In this document: piece after piece, positions 7,748-16,151 of the stretch
How the letters are laid out: every line of letters starts with the position of its first letter
Position numbering within the stretch: position 1 is the first letter of the stretch
Source of the DNA: Enterococcus gilvus ATCC BAA-350
GTDB taxonomy: Bacteria; Bacillota; Bacilli; Lactobacillales; Enterococcaceae
DNA length: 64,000 bases
Reading direction: 5' to 3'
Assembly (NCBI RefSeq): GCF_000407545.1
Contig: NZ_ASWH01000002.1
Coordinates: 248,001 to 312,000, forward strand
Made by a program: the position numbers and the translations under genes
Notes under the pieces: generated by a model
Told to the model about the DNA's origin: nothing
The model's database searches: none
What the model saw: only the letters and a program-made list of their open reading frames with translations

Positions 7748-8545
7748 ATGAAGGACGTAAAGATTATTTTTTTTGATGTGGATGGTACATTGATTGATAT
7801 GGAGAAAAAACAAATTTCAGAAAAGATGCTGGCAACTTTGAGAGCGCTTAAAGAACAGAATATTGTTCTTTGCATTGCGACGGGGAGGAGCCCAATCGCG
7901 CTGCCTCAGTTTGAAAATCTGACTTTTGATGCTTTTTTGACCTTTAACGGGTCTTATTGTTTTAACAAAAAAGAGAGTATTTATAAAAATCCGATTCCGC
8001 AAAAGGATGTGGCGCAAGTTGTTGAAAATGCGAAGGCGCTGAATCGTCCGGTAGCGATCGCTACGAGTGATAAAACCATTACGAATGGCGAAGATGTGGA
8101 TTTAATTGATTATTTTGCATTCGCTCATCAACCGGTGATCGTATCAGAGGACTTTGATACGACGATACAGAAGGAAGAAATTTTTCAATTAATGCTAGGG
8201 GCTCGCAAAGAAGAGTATGCGGATGTAATGAAGCATGCGACGGCTTCGAAGATTACGGCTTGGTGGGATCGTGCGGTGGATATCATCCCAACTAGCAGCG
8301 GTAAGGGTACTGGGATCAAGGAAATGCTGGATTATTATGGCTTTGATAGCGATCAAGCGATTGCATTTGGCGATGGGAATAATGACATTGAGATGCTTGA
8401 AGCCGTTGGCTGGGGCTTGGCCATGGACAATGCGTCTGAGGATTTGAAAGAAATCGCGGATGAAGTCATCGGACATGTGGCCGAAGAAGGCATCTACCAT
8501 TATTGCTTAGAAAATGGCTTGATTGAGGACGATCAGTTCGGATAA
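7748..8545 (+). CDS. Cof-type HAD-IIB phosphatase
   Basis: HAD superfamily hydrolase of 265 residues, the usual length for the Cof/YidA branch. Motif I is IIFFDVDGTLID with the nucleophilic Asp, motif II is CIATGRSP, and motif IV is AFGDGNNDIEML, with a large C2B cap between. These enzymes dephosphorylate sugar phosphates, flavin or PLP cofactors; the substrate cannot be told. ATG 7748 follows AAGGTGG; the frame opens earlier at 7715 without a ribosome site. It is monocistronic. Confidence 0.85.
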   Translation: MKDVKIIFFDVDGTLIDMEKKQISEKMLATLRALKEQNIVLCIATGRSPIALPQFENLTFDAFLTFNGSYCFNKKESIYKNPIPQKDVAQVVENAKALNRPVAIATSDKTITNGEDVDLIDYFAFAHQPVIVSEDFDTTIQKEEIFQLMLGARKEEYADVMKHATASKITAWWDRAVDIIPTSSGKGTGIKEMLDYYGFDSDQAIAFGDGNNDIEMLEAVGWGLAMDNASEDLKEIADEVIGHVAEEGIYHYCLENGLIEDDQFG

Positions 8546-8915
8546 ATTGACGAAAGCGAAGTGACTTTTTATGGGGGACATACTTTGTGAAGAAAGCGTG
8601 CTATTGCGGTTTGATCATTCTACTTCGCTACGAACCTATAAAGAGAGCATGGAGAAATTGAAGAGCTTCGGCGATGACAGTTCACTCTTTCATTCCGGGG
8701 AAGATTTAGTAATAGTTGAAAGACCTTGCCGCTTACGTATGGAGCGGCAAGGTGTTTTTGGTTAATCATCTGTAGACTGTTTCTTAATCTTATCGCATAC
8801 GTATTTTGTGAGAACCGGCTTTTTCCCAAAAAGAAGGCTGCTATGAGAAAATTAAACGAAACTCATGCTAAAGCAGGTGGCTGGCTAAGTCAATTAAGGG
8901 GGTAGTCGTTTCCAT
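8546..8915 (+). other. Intergenic region with a terminator but no supported gene
   Basis: A 64-codon frame at 8571-8765 has no convincing ribosome site and runs into the terminator hairpin, so I do not call it. The only firm feature is the terminator at 8724-8760. The tail end near 8840-8915 lies just past the stop of maeR. Confidence 0.45.
8724..8760 (+). terminator. Strong terminator after the HAD gene
   Basis: CCTTGCCGCT (8724-8733) and AGCGGCAAGG (8743-8752) are perfectly complementary over 10 bp and are followed by TGTTTTT. It lies about 180 bases past the HAD stop codon. Confidence 0.8.
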
Positions 8916-9578
8916 TTACAAACGTCGAAAAGCCTTATAGGGACGGCCAACCTTGGTATAAACAGTCTCTGCTTTTAATTGTTTCGTTTGTTCCAAATGA
9001 CTGATGTATTTTCGTACTGACACGTGGGACAGGCCGCATTGATCCGCTAACTCTTGGATCGTAAAGGGCTGATGGATGTCATGAATGACCGTCAAAATAT
9101 GAGTTAGCGTATCTACAGACAAGCCTTTTTCCAAGTCATCGGAAGGGGCGGGTGCTGCTTGTTTGAAGAGTGAGTCAAGGGTCGCTTGATCGACCTCGAT
9201 GCCTTCGAGGCGCTGCTTTTTTTCTTGGAACAAGGCGATACTTTTTTTAAATCGTTCAAACGTGAAGGGTTTGATCAAATAGTCGATAACGCCAAGGTGC
9301 AGTCCTTCCTTGACGCTGGGCGCTTCGTTGGCTGCGGTGATCAAAATGACTTCATGGTTCGTTTGGTTCATCCGCAGTTTTCTCAAGATATCCAACCCGT
9401 TGCCATCCTTTAAATGAATATCTAGTAAGATCAGCGCGATTGTTTTTTCTGCTAACAAATTTTCCGCATCTTCGACTGTTGCGGCGGAGTAGAGGGCTTG
9501 AAAGAGCCCCATTTTTTCTAAATAGCTGCGATGGATGAATTCCACCATCGGATCGTCTTCGATAATCAGCACGTTCAT
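8916..9578 (-). CDS. maeR: MaeR, malate response regulator (CitB/DpiA family)
   Basis: Receiver domain at residues 1-120 with phospho-acceptor Asp in LILLDIHLKDG and the acidic pocket in IIEDDPMVE, then a linker and a C-terminal helix-turn-helix (IQELADQCGLSHVSVRKYISHLEQ). This is the layout of the CitB/DcuR family, 220 residues long. ATG 9578 follows AAGGAGAA. It lies 11 bases after maeK in one operon, divergent from maePE. In Enterococcus faecalis and Lactobacillus casei, MaeKR senses malate and activates maePE; the gene order here fits that. Confidence 0.85.
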   Translation of the reverse strand: MNVLIIEDDPMVEFIHRSYLEKMGLFQALYSAATVEDAENLLAEKTIALILLDIHLKDGNGLDILRKLRMNQTNHEVILITAANEAPSVKEGLHLGVIDYLIKPFTFERFKKSIALFQEKKQRLEGIEVDQATLDSLFKQAAPAPSDDLEKGLSVDTLTHILTVIHDIHQPFTIQELADQCGLSHVSVRKYISHLEQTKQLKAETVYTKVGRPYKAFRRL

Positions 9579-9589
9579 GTCGATTCTCC

Positions 9590-11110
9590 TTATTCTTGAT
9601 ACGTCGTTTCTAAGCAAATGGAAAGGGTTTGTTCGTTTGTCACCAGTTGAAATGTTCCTTGCGCATCTTCAATGAGCTGCGAGAAATAATTCTCGGTGAA
9701 GACAGACTCGAGGGTCCGTACATCGGCTTCTTTCAATTGAATATGATAACAGGTTTTCAGACGTTGTTCACGATAATCGATCGCCATGATGATCTCGTCA
9801 GGTAAATGACGCAGCAGGAGCGCGTGATGGATGTAGCGATAGACGTTGATCAAATGTGTCGTTTGCTCCTGATTTGCGGTATTCGGGATTTCCGGCGAGA
9901 TTTCAATTAAAAGCTGGGTCTTTCGTTCCGCAAATTTTTCCCGTTCTCCAATGAAGAAACCGGCAATTACTGGATTTCTTACCAGAAGGGAAAGACGATG
10001 AGAAAATTCCTTCTCAGGCTTCAAAATATCGTTCAAATAAATCTTCAGTTCGTCATAGCTTTCCAAATCCACTAAGCCGTAAATGACATGGAGCTTATTC
10101 ATAAACTCATGAGATTGGCTTTGCAGGGCGGAAGCGTAAGCTGTCGTATTCGCCAATTGGTCCGTTACAAATAACGATTCCGTCGCGTTTCGTAAGAAGA
10201 GGATCGAACCGACCCGCTTTTTATGAACAGAGATCGGAGCGACTGAAAACAGATAATCCTGCCCGTTTTGGCGATAGAGCTGCTGTACGGAGCGGTTGAA
10301 GTCGATTTGTTCTTTATCCAATAGAAGCTGATCAATCGTTTTACCCGTCAAGGAATCCGCCGACCCGCTCAATTTATGATACATCTCGTTAGCAGCGATA
10401 TTTGCTAAATTGATGGTATCGTCGGTATCGATGACGACCACCACGTCTTTGGTCTCGTCGAGCATCGCATTTCGTTCCGTCAGCAGACGAGAGATCTCTT
10501 TTGGCTCCAAATTCAGCAGTTGCTTCTTCAAGTAATACGCGACGATCGATGCAACGATCAATCCGACGCCGATGCTGACCAGCAGTGCGATCGTGTATTG
10601 CTGGCGTGAATTTTCGACTAATTGAGTCAAGGAATCGAGTTTGATCCCCAGAGCAATCACGCCGATCTGTTGGTCGTTCTCAAAAACAGGCACAAAGCCT
10701 CGCAACGATCTGCCTAAGGTGCCTTCACTTATCGAGACATGGGATTTTCCATGAAGCGCCTTTGCTTCATCCCCGCCTTCAAAATGTTTGCCGATCTTCG
10801 TTTCATCTGGGTGGGTCAATCGAATCCCCTTCATATCCATCAGTACGATAAAGTCCATCTGATGGATCTTGGCGACCTCTAAAGTGTAGGTCTCCGTTTT
10901 TTCGGAAAAGGCATTCTTCTGTAATGTTTGCCGAACAGAAGGTTCTAAAGCCAATTGCTTGCCGACAGACAGCAGTAGTTCTTCTTCTCTTTTTTGAACG
11001 ATCTTCGCGTCCTGGTATAAAATCACACTATAAAGTACGGTGTTGGTCACTAGGAGCGTGGCGATAAAAATAATGGATAGCAAAGCCCACAGGCGTAGTC
11101 CTTTCTTCAT
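9590..11110 (-). CDS. maeK: MaeK, malate sensor kinase (CitA/DcuS type) with degenerate ATPase region
   Basis: Membrane sensor of 506 residues. A first membrane segment (about 8-30) is followed by an extracellular Cache/PAS sensor (about 35-170), a second membrane segment (about 175-195), a cytoplasmic PAS (about 215-320), and an H-box SQSHEFMNKLHVIYGL typical of the CitA family. The last 125 residues should be the ATP-binding domain, but I find no DxGxGI box and no GxGLGL box, and the N-box is blurred (LINVYRYIHHAL). ATG 11110 follows GGAGG by 7 bases; earlier in-frame codons lack a site. It is co-transcribed with maeR and divergent from maeP. Confidence 0.8.
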   Translation of the reverse strand: MKKGLRLWALLSIIFIATLLVTNTVLYSVILYQDAKIVQKREEELLLSVGKQLALEPSVRQTLQKNAFSEKTETYTLEVAKIHQMDFIVLMDMKGIRLTHPDETKIGKHFEGGDEAKALHGKSHVSISEGTLGRSLRGFVPVFENDQQIGVIALGIKLDSLTQLVENSRQQYTIALLVSIGVGLIVASIVAYYLKKQLLNLEPKEISRLLTERNAMLDETKDVVVVIDTDDTINLANIAANEMYHKLSGSADSLTGKTIDQLLLDKEQIDFNRSVQQLYRQNGQDYLFSVAPISVHKKRVGSILFLRNATESLFVTDQLANTTAYASALQSQSHEFMNKLHVIYGLVDLESYDELKIYLNDILKPEKEFSHRLSLLVRNPVIAGFFIGEREKFAERKTQLLIEISPEIPNTANQEQTTHLINVYRYIHHALLLRHLPDEIIMAIDYREQRLKTCYHIQLKEADVRTLESVFTENYFSQLIEDAQGTFQLVTNEQTLSICLETTYQE

Positions 11111-11159
11111 TGTTTGTTCCTCCGAAATAAGTATAGCATGGGAGTTCTTTCGTCGTTCG

Positions 11160-11191
11160 CTTAAATTAATTGAGTTACTTAAATAAGTTGA
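11160..11191. promoter_or_regulatory. Candidate MaeR direct repeats
   Basis: CTTAAATTAATTGA (11160-11173) and CTTAAATAAGTTGA (11178-11191) match at 12 of 14 positions and are 18 bases apart, close to two helical turns. They end 6 bases before the weak -35 of maeP, a position suited to activation by a response regulator. The assignment to MaeR is inference from place and arrangement. Confidence 0.5.
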
Positions 11192-11197
11192 ATAATC

Positions 11198-11226
11198 TAT
11201 CGAAGGCGTTGAAAACCGATTATGCT
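11198..11226 (+). promoter_or_regulatory. Candidate maeP promoter
   Basis: Poor -35 TATCGA (11198-11203), 17-base spacer, -10 TATGCT (11221-11226). A weak -35 is expected where an activator is needed. Confidence 0.45.
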
Positions 11227-11259
11227 GAAAGCGGAAACAAATGAGGAGGAGAAACAATC

Positions 11260-12612
11260 ATGGAAAAAAATGTTCAAAAGCCCAGTGTGAATCTGACCCA
11301 TCCGAAGTCGAACGAGAAGGCGCACTCTTTTCTCGAAAAGTGGATGGACGTTAAAGTAGGGTCTGTCCCGCTGCCGGTATACGTCGTGCTTTCAGCAGTG
11401 ATCTTCGTGACGGGGATGGCGCAGCAGCTGCCGATAAATATGCTGGGGGGCTTCGCAGTCATTTTAACAATGGGATGGTTATTAGGGACGATCGGTGGAA
11501 ATCTGCCCTTTGTCAAAAACTTTGGTGGACCGGCAATTTTATCTCTTTTAGTTCCGTCGATCTTGGTATTTTTCAATTTGGTCAACCAAAACGTATTAGC
11601 TTCTGCGAACATCTTAATGAAGGAAGCCAACTTTTTGTATTTCTACATTGCTTGTCTTGTTTGCGGCAGTATTTTGGGAATGAACCGCAAGATGCTGGTA
11701 CAGGGCTTGATGCGAATGATCGTACCTATGATGGTAGGGATGATCTTTGCGATGGGTGTTGGGACGCTTGTGGGAGTGCTGGTCGGGTTTGATTGGCAGC
11801 ACGCTTTGTTCTACATCGTTACACCCGTTCTTGCCGGAGGAATCGGGGAAGGCATCTTGCCGCTATCGATCGGATACAGCGCAATCACTGGAGTCGGAAG
11901 TGAGCAATTAGTGGCGCAATTGATTCCGGCAACGATCATTGGTAATTTCTTCGCGATCATGTGTTCCGCGCTGCTGTCGCGCTTTGGCGAAAAACGTCCA
12001 GAATTTTCTGGTCAAGGACAGCTAGTCAAAGTTGGCGACACTGATGATATGGCGGATGCATTAAAAGAAGACAATTCACCGATCGATGTCAAATTAATGG
12101 GGGCTGGCGTATTGACGGCGTGTACCTTGTTTATCGCCGGCGGCTTGCTGCAGCATTTTACCGGATTTCCTGGACCTGTATTGATGATCGTATTGGCCTC
12201 TTTGTTGAAATATTTGAACGTTGTGCCAAATGAAACCCAACGCGGCTCAAAACAATTGTACAAATTTATTTCTGGAAATTTCACGTTCCCATTAATGGCT
12301 GGATTGGGCCTGCTGTATATCCCATTGAAAGATGTGATCGGCACGCTTAGCTGGCAATATTTCATCGTGGTGATCAGTGTCGTCTTCACGATCATCGTGA
12401 CCGGCTTCTTCATTTCACGCTTTATGAACATGAATCCTGTGGAAGCAGCGATTATCTCTGCCTGCCAAAGCGGCATGGGGGGAACCGGTGACGTGGCGAT
12501 TTTAAGTACTGCGGATCGTATGAACCTGATGCCATTTGCGCAAGTAGCGACACGCCTAGGCGGAGCCATCACCGTGATCGTGATGACCGGTGTCTTACGA
12601 ATGATCTTTTAA
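11260..12612 (+). CDS. maeP: MaeP, malate/proton symporter (2-hydroxycarboxylate transporter family)
   Basis: Integral membrane carrier of 450 residues, the size of CitS/CitP/MleP, with about 11 membrane segments. Both family re-entrant-loop signatures are present: AGGIGEGILPLSIGYS in the first half and CQSGMGGTGDVAILSTADRM near the C-terminus, the latter followed by an Arg (VATRLGG) at the place where the family binds the carboxylate. It imports malate for the malic enzyme that follows. The start has a strong GAGGAGGAG site. It is divergent from maeKR. Confidence 0.88.
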   Translation: MEKNVQKPSVNLTHPKSNEKAHSFLEKWMDVKVGSVPLPVYVVLSAVIFVTGMAQQLPINMLGGFAVILTMGWLLGTIGGNLPFVKNFGGPAILSLLVPSILVFFNLVNQNVLASANILMKEANFLYFYIACLVCGSILGMNRKMLVQGLMRMIVPMMVGMIFAMGVGTLVGVLVGFDWQHALFYIVTPVLAGGIGEGILPLSIGYSAITGVGSEQLVAQLIPATIIGNFFAIMCSALLSRFGEKRPEFSGQGQLVKVGDTDDMADALKEDNSPIDVKLMGAGVLTACTLFIAGGLLQHFTGFPGPVLMIVLASLLKYLNVVPNETQRGSKQLYKFISGNFTFPLMAGLGLLYIPLKDVIGTLSWQYFIVVISVVFTIIVTGFFISRFMNMNPVEAAIISACQSGMGGTGDVAILSTADRMNLMPFAQVATRLGGAITVIVMTGVLRMIF

Positions 12613-12620
12613 GAAAGCTC

Positions 12621-12808
12621 GAAAAATAAACACAGTAATATTAAACTGAAGAAGGATTTCAGTTCCTCTTTTCGCAGGATCATTAGCGTTGTGGGGACAA
12701 AGACATCAACCAGAACAAGGGCAGAAAAGTATAGAGGAATGACATACGGCCTGAAAATCAAAGTTATTTTTCTGGATAGAAAAATAAATACATTAAACTG
12801 AAGAAGGA
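12621..12808 (+). repeat. Direct repeat flanking the maeP-maeE spacer
   Basis: 12621-12656 and 12779-12808 share GAAAAATAAA--CA--TTAAACTGAAGAAGGA; the first copy has about 6 extra bases in the middle. The second copy supplies the maeE ribosome site. The roughly 120 bases between have no gene that I can support. It looks like an old tandem duplication or a leftover of a lost gene's leader. Confidence 0.6.
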
Positions 12809-12817
12809 GCAATTCAA

Positions 12818-13993
12818 ATGAAAAAGGATGTAAAAGAGTTGGCATTAGAACAAGCAAAACAAAACGGCGGTAAATTGGAAGTTGTATCGAAGGTTACGAT
12901 CAATGATCGTGAGGATTTGAGTATTGCGTATACGCCAGGTGTGGCGGCAGTTTCTTCGGCTATTGCGGAAGACAAAAAATTGGCGTACGAATTGACAACG
13001 AAAAAAAACACGGTTGCTGTGATCAGCGATGGTTCAGCAGTTTTGGGATTAGGCAATATCGGGCCAGAAGCAGCAATGCCAGTCATGGAGGGGAAGGCAG
13101 CGTTATTTAAACGGTTTGCTGGAGTAGATTCGATCCCCTTGGTCTTGGACACTCAAGATACCGAGGAGATCATCCAGATCGTCAAAGCGCTGGCACCGAC
13201 GTTTGGCGGGGTGAATTTAGAAGATATCAGTGCGCCGCGCTGTTTTGAGATCGAACAGCGTTTGATTGAAGAATGTGACATTCCGATTTTCCATGACGAC
13301 CAGCATGGGACGGCGATCGTTGTCTTATCTGCGTTATTCAATAGTTTAAAATTGATTGGAAAAACGATCGAGGAAGTAAAAATCGTTGTCAATGGCGGCG
13401 GTTCTGCGGGACTCTCTGTGACGAGAAAATTCTTAGCAGCAGGCGCAAAAAATGTAACAGTGGTAGACAAGCACGGCATACTAAACGCAGATGATGCGGC
13501 AGAATTGCCAGAGCACCATGCGGAAATCGCCAAAGTCACGAACCCAGCCCATGCCTCTGGAACATTGCAGGATGCTTTAGTGGACGCAGATGTTTTTGTC
13601 GGCGTGTCAGCCCCTGGCGTGTTAAAATCAGAATGGATCAAGACCATGGCAGAAAAACCCGTGATCTTCGCGATGGCAAACCCGACACCGGAAATCTTCC
13701 CTGATGAAGCATTGGAGGCAGGGGCTTATATCGTAGGAACAGGCCGTAGTGATTTTCCAAATCAAATCAATAATGTACTGGCCTTTCCAGGTATCTTCCG
13801 CGGCGCGCTGGATGCCAGAGCACGAAAAATCACTGTTGAGATGCAGATTGCAGCGGCGAAGGGGATCGCCAGTTTGATCTCTGAAGATGAATTGACGACG
13901 ACCAACATCATTCCTGATCCATTCCAAGAAGGCGTCGCAAAAGTAGTAGCGAAATCAGTCAGCGATGCGGTGTATGAAACAGCAACCGTTTAA
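12818..13993 (+). CDS. maeE: MaeE, malic enzyme (malate dehydrogenase, decarboxylating)
   Basis: 391 residues, the short bacterial malic-enzyme form. The N-terminal domain has LSIAYTPGVAAVS and a metal/substrate site IPIFHDDQHGTAIV, followed by a dinucleotide fold (VVNGGGSAGLSVTRKFLAAGAKNVTVVDK) and MANPTPEIFPDEA. It converts L-malate to pyruvate and CO2 with reduction of NAD(P). Together with MaeP it lets the cell grow on malate. ATG 12818 follows AAGGAG. A strong terminator ends the operon. Confidence 0.9.
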   Translation: MKKDVKELALEQAKQNGGKLEVVSKVTINDREDLSIAYTPGVAAVSSAIAEDKKLAYELTTKKNTVAVISDGSAVLGLGNIGPEAAMPVMEGKAALFKRFAGVDSIPLVLDTQDTEEIIQIVKALAPTFGGVNLEDISAPRCFEIEQRLIEECDIPIFHDDQHGTAIVVLSALFNSLKLIGKTIEEVKIVVNGGGSAGLSVTRKFLAAGAKNVTVVDKHGILNADDAAELPEHHAEIAKVTNPAHASGTLQDALVDADVFVGVSAPGVLKSEWIKTMAEKPVIFAMANPTPEIFPDEALEAGAYIVGTGRSDFPNQINNVLAFPGIFRGALDARARKITVEMQIAAAKGIASLISEDELTTTNIIPDPFQEGVAKVVAKSVSDAVYETATV

Positions 13994-14000
13994 CGAATAA

Positions 14001-14037
14001 AAACGTACTTCCCGGTTGAGGCAAGTACGTTTTTTTA
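14001..14037 (+). terminator. maePE terminator
   Basis: AAACGTACTT (14001-14010) and AAGTACGTTT (14023-14032), followed by T residues. Confidence 0.9.
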
Positions 14038-14040
14038 CTT

Positions 14041-14314
14041 ACTGCAAGGGAAAGCGGTCAATTCTTTGTGTGTTTGAAAACAAAGTTGACGTAGGAAAAT
14101 TGTTAAAAGCGAAAAGGCATTAATCAAGCCAGCATCTGATTCCAAGGGTGACGAAGATCATAGGCAAATCACATTGTTCGGCTAATTCAATCAACTATTT
14201 AATAGAAAAACGCAAAAGCAATCAAATCACCAACTAGATTGCTTTTTTGTCGTTCCCGGAATAATTCCACTAAGCAGATTAATTCCCTAAAAAAATAACT
14301 CGTGGTAGGGTAAT
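14041..14314 (+). other. Gene-free region with an orphan terminator
   Basis: No protein frame is supported. A terminator-shaped hairpin at 14215-14250 has no gene before it after the maeE terminator, so a small RNA of up to about 170 bases could end here. A TTGACG at 14086 could be a -35 but has no good -10. Confidence 0.35.
14215..14250 (+). terminator. Orphan terminator hairpin
   Basis: AAAGCAATC (14215-14223) and GATTGCTTT (14237-14245) are complementary over 9 bp and are followed by T residues. Confidence 0.7.
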
Positions 14315-14315
14315 T

Positions 14316-14329
14316 TTATCAAGTGATAA
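14316..14329. promoter_or_regulatory. TTATCA-AG-TGATAA palindrome, candidate TetR (FhtR/HrtR-type) operator
   Basis: A 14-base element with perfect 6-base arms directly before the ribosome site of the hrtB-like gene. I recall that the haem-sensing TetR regulator FhtR of E. faecalis binds a 14-base palindrome of very similar sequence before hrtBA. With a TetR gene at the end of this operon, autoregulation is likely. Confidence 0.6.
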
Positions 14330-14344
14330 GTGGAGGTCTTTTTT

Positions 14345-15406
14345 ATGTTTTTAGCAATCAATGAAATCAAACATTCGAAGCTGCGTTACACCTTAGTGAT
14401 GGGCGTCATGTTTCTGATTGCCTATTTGGTGTTCTTTTTGACGGGACTGGCTTACGGGCTGGCGCAGGACAATCGGACGGCAGTAGACAAGTGGGATGCA
14501 GATTCTATTCTGCTGACAGAGGAAGCAAATAACAATTTAAACATGTCTATGATCCCGTTAAAAACCTTTGACGACGTGAAGGCGGATGAGAAAGCGTATC
14601 TTGCCCAGACAGCGGGTGTCATAAAGGGCGACAACGGAGAAAAAATTGATGTCAGCTTTTTTGGGATCGATAAGGACCAATTTATCGCGCCGAAGCTGAG
14701 CAGCGGGAAGATGTTCTCGACTGACGATGAAGCGGTGGCGGACATTTCCTTGAAGGATGAATACGATCTGAAGCTCGGTGAAACGGTCAAAATGGCCGGT
14801 AATGACAAAACATTGACGATCGTTGGTTTTACAGATAACGCAAAATTCAACGTCGCACCTGTATTGTACACGACGATCGGCGCGTATCAGGAAATTCGTT
14901 TTGAGACACAGGGAACGAATGAGAATACTCGGATCAACGCGATCATTACGCGTGGAACGGTCGATTCGGTTCCTGATGATCTGGACAAGACCAGCATCAG
15001 CAGTTTTATCAATGATCTGCCGGGCTACAGTGCACAAGTATTGACCTTCGGATTTATGATCGGGTTCTTGATCGTCATCGCGGCGATCGTGATCGGGATC
15101 TTCATTTATGTATTGACGATGCAAAAAGCGGAGATTTTCGGCGTCATGAAGGCACAAGGAATCTCAAGCCGCTACATTTCAAATTCCGTGATCGCTCAAA
15201 CCTTCTTGCTGGCGACTGTCGGTGTCGTGGTCGGTTTGGCGGCGACGCTAGGAACAGCGCTGGTACTACCAGACGCGGTGCCGTTTCAAGTGAACATGCT
15301 GTTTTTCGGCGGAATCAGTCTATTGATGATTCTGGTGGCGTTGATCGGAGCGTTCTTCTCCGTTCGAACGATCGTGAAGATTGATCCATTGAAAGCAATC
15401 GGATAA
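14345..15406 (+). CDS. hrtB: HrtB-like ABC permease (FtsX/MacB fold), probable haem exporter
   Basis: About 353 residues: one N-terminal membrane segment (LVMGVMFLIAYLVFFLTGLAYG), a large external domain (residues about 45-230), then three membrane segments in the FtsX arrangement. The C-terminal part (GIFIYVLTMQKAEIFGVMKAQG and the ending VKIDPLKAIG) and the opening MFLAINEIKHSKLRY match my memory of HrtB of Staphylococcus aureus and lactococci. HrtBA removes haem from the membrane. ATG 14345 follows GGAGG; a GTG at 14330 overlaps that site. It is the first gene of a three-gene operon. Confidence 0.7.
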   Translation: MFLAINEIKHSKLRYTLVMGVMFLIAYLVFFLTGLAYGLAQDNRTAVDKWDADSILLTEEANNNLNMSMIPLKTFDDVKADEKAYLAQTAGVIKGDNGEKIDVSFFGIDKDQFIAPKLSSGKMFSTDDEAVADISLKDEYDLKLGETVKMAGNDKTLTIVGFTDNAKFNVAPVLYTTIGAYQEIRFETQGTNENTRINAIITRGTVDSVPDDLDKTSISSFINDLPGYSAQVLTFGFMIGFLIVIAAIVIGIFIYVLTMQKAEIFGVMKAQGISSRYISNSVIAQTFLLATVGVVVGLAATLGTALVLPDAVPFQVNMLFFGGISLLMILVALIGAFFSVRTIVKIDPLKAIG

Positions 15407-15418
15407 GGGGGAGAAACC

Positions 15419-16120
15419 ATGAGTGCAATTGAATTTAAACAAGTAGAGAAAACATTTAAAGATGGTGATTCGACGATCGAAGCCTTGAAGGAAACGAATT
15501 TCTCCGTGGAAAAGGGAGAATTTGTCGCAATTATTGGTCCCTCCGGTTCGGGGAAGAGCACCTTTTTGACCATCGCCGGCGGTCTGCAATCGCCTTCGGA
15601 AGGGGAAGTCTTGATCAATGACGAAGACTTCAGTAAGAAGAAGGAAAAGGATCGGGCAAAATTGCGGTTCAAAGAAATCGGCTTTATTTTGCAGGCATCC
15701 AATCTAGTGCCATTTCTGACCGTCAAAAAGCAATTGAAGTTGGTGGATAAGGTCAGCAAAAACGACAACACGCAAGTTGCGGAGAAATTATTTGACCAAC
15801 TGGGAATCGCGAGTCTAGAGAACAAATACCCGGAAGAACTTTCTGGTGGGGAACGTCAGCGGGTCGCGATCGCTCGCGCCTTGTATCACGATCCGACGAT
15901 CATTCTTGCGGATGAACCTACCGCCAGTCTGGATTCTGAAAAAGCCTATGAAGTCGTTAAGATTTTAGCGAAGGAAACGAAAGAAAAGAAGAAGGCGACG
16001 ATCATGGTGACTCACGACACTCGCTTAGTAAAATTTTGCGACCGCGTGTTAGAAATGAAGGACGGCATGCTGAAGGAAAAGGAACTTTCTGAAGACGACG
16101 CCCACCCGGATAGCGTATAA
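15419..16120 (+). CDS. hrtA: HrtA-like ABC transporter ATPase
   Basis: MacB/LolD-type ATPase of 233 residues. Walker A is GPSGSGKST, the Q-loop is ILQASN, the signature is LSGGERQRVAIARAL, Walker B is TIILADEPTASLD, and the switch His is in MVTHDTRL. It lies 12 bases after the hrtB-like permease, with GGGGGAG as ribosome site, and must power it. The haem assignment rests on the permease, the TetR gene and the palindrome in front of the operon. Confidence 0.75.
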   Translation: MSAIEFKQVEKTFKDGDSTIEALKETNFSVEKGEFVAIIGPSGSGKSTFLTIAGGLQSPSEGEVLINDEDFSKKKEKDRAKLRFKEIGFILQASNLVPFLTVKKQLKLVDKVSKNDNTQVAEKLFDQLGIASLENKYPEELSGGERQRVAIARALYHDPTIILADEPTASLDSEKAYEVVKILAKETKEKKKATIMVTHDTRLVKFCDRVLEMKDGMLKEKELSEDDAHPDSV

Positions 16121-16151
16121 TAACTGTACAAAAGAAGAGCGAGGCGATTCA

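Noticed and set aside
8571..8765. 64-codon frame after the HAD gene
   Set aside because: No convincing ribosome site, and the last 14 codons lie in the terminator hairpin.
12609..12857. 82-codon hydrophobic minus-strand frame between maeP and maeE
   Set aside because: It overlaps the start of maeE, includes both copies of the leader repeat, and has no ribosome site; its hydrophobic look comes from T-rich complement of an A-rich leader.
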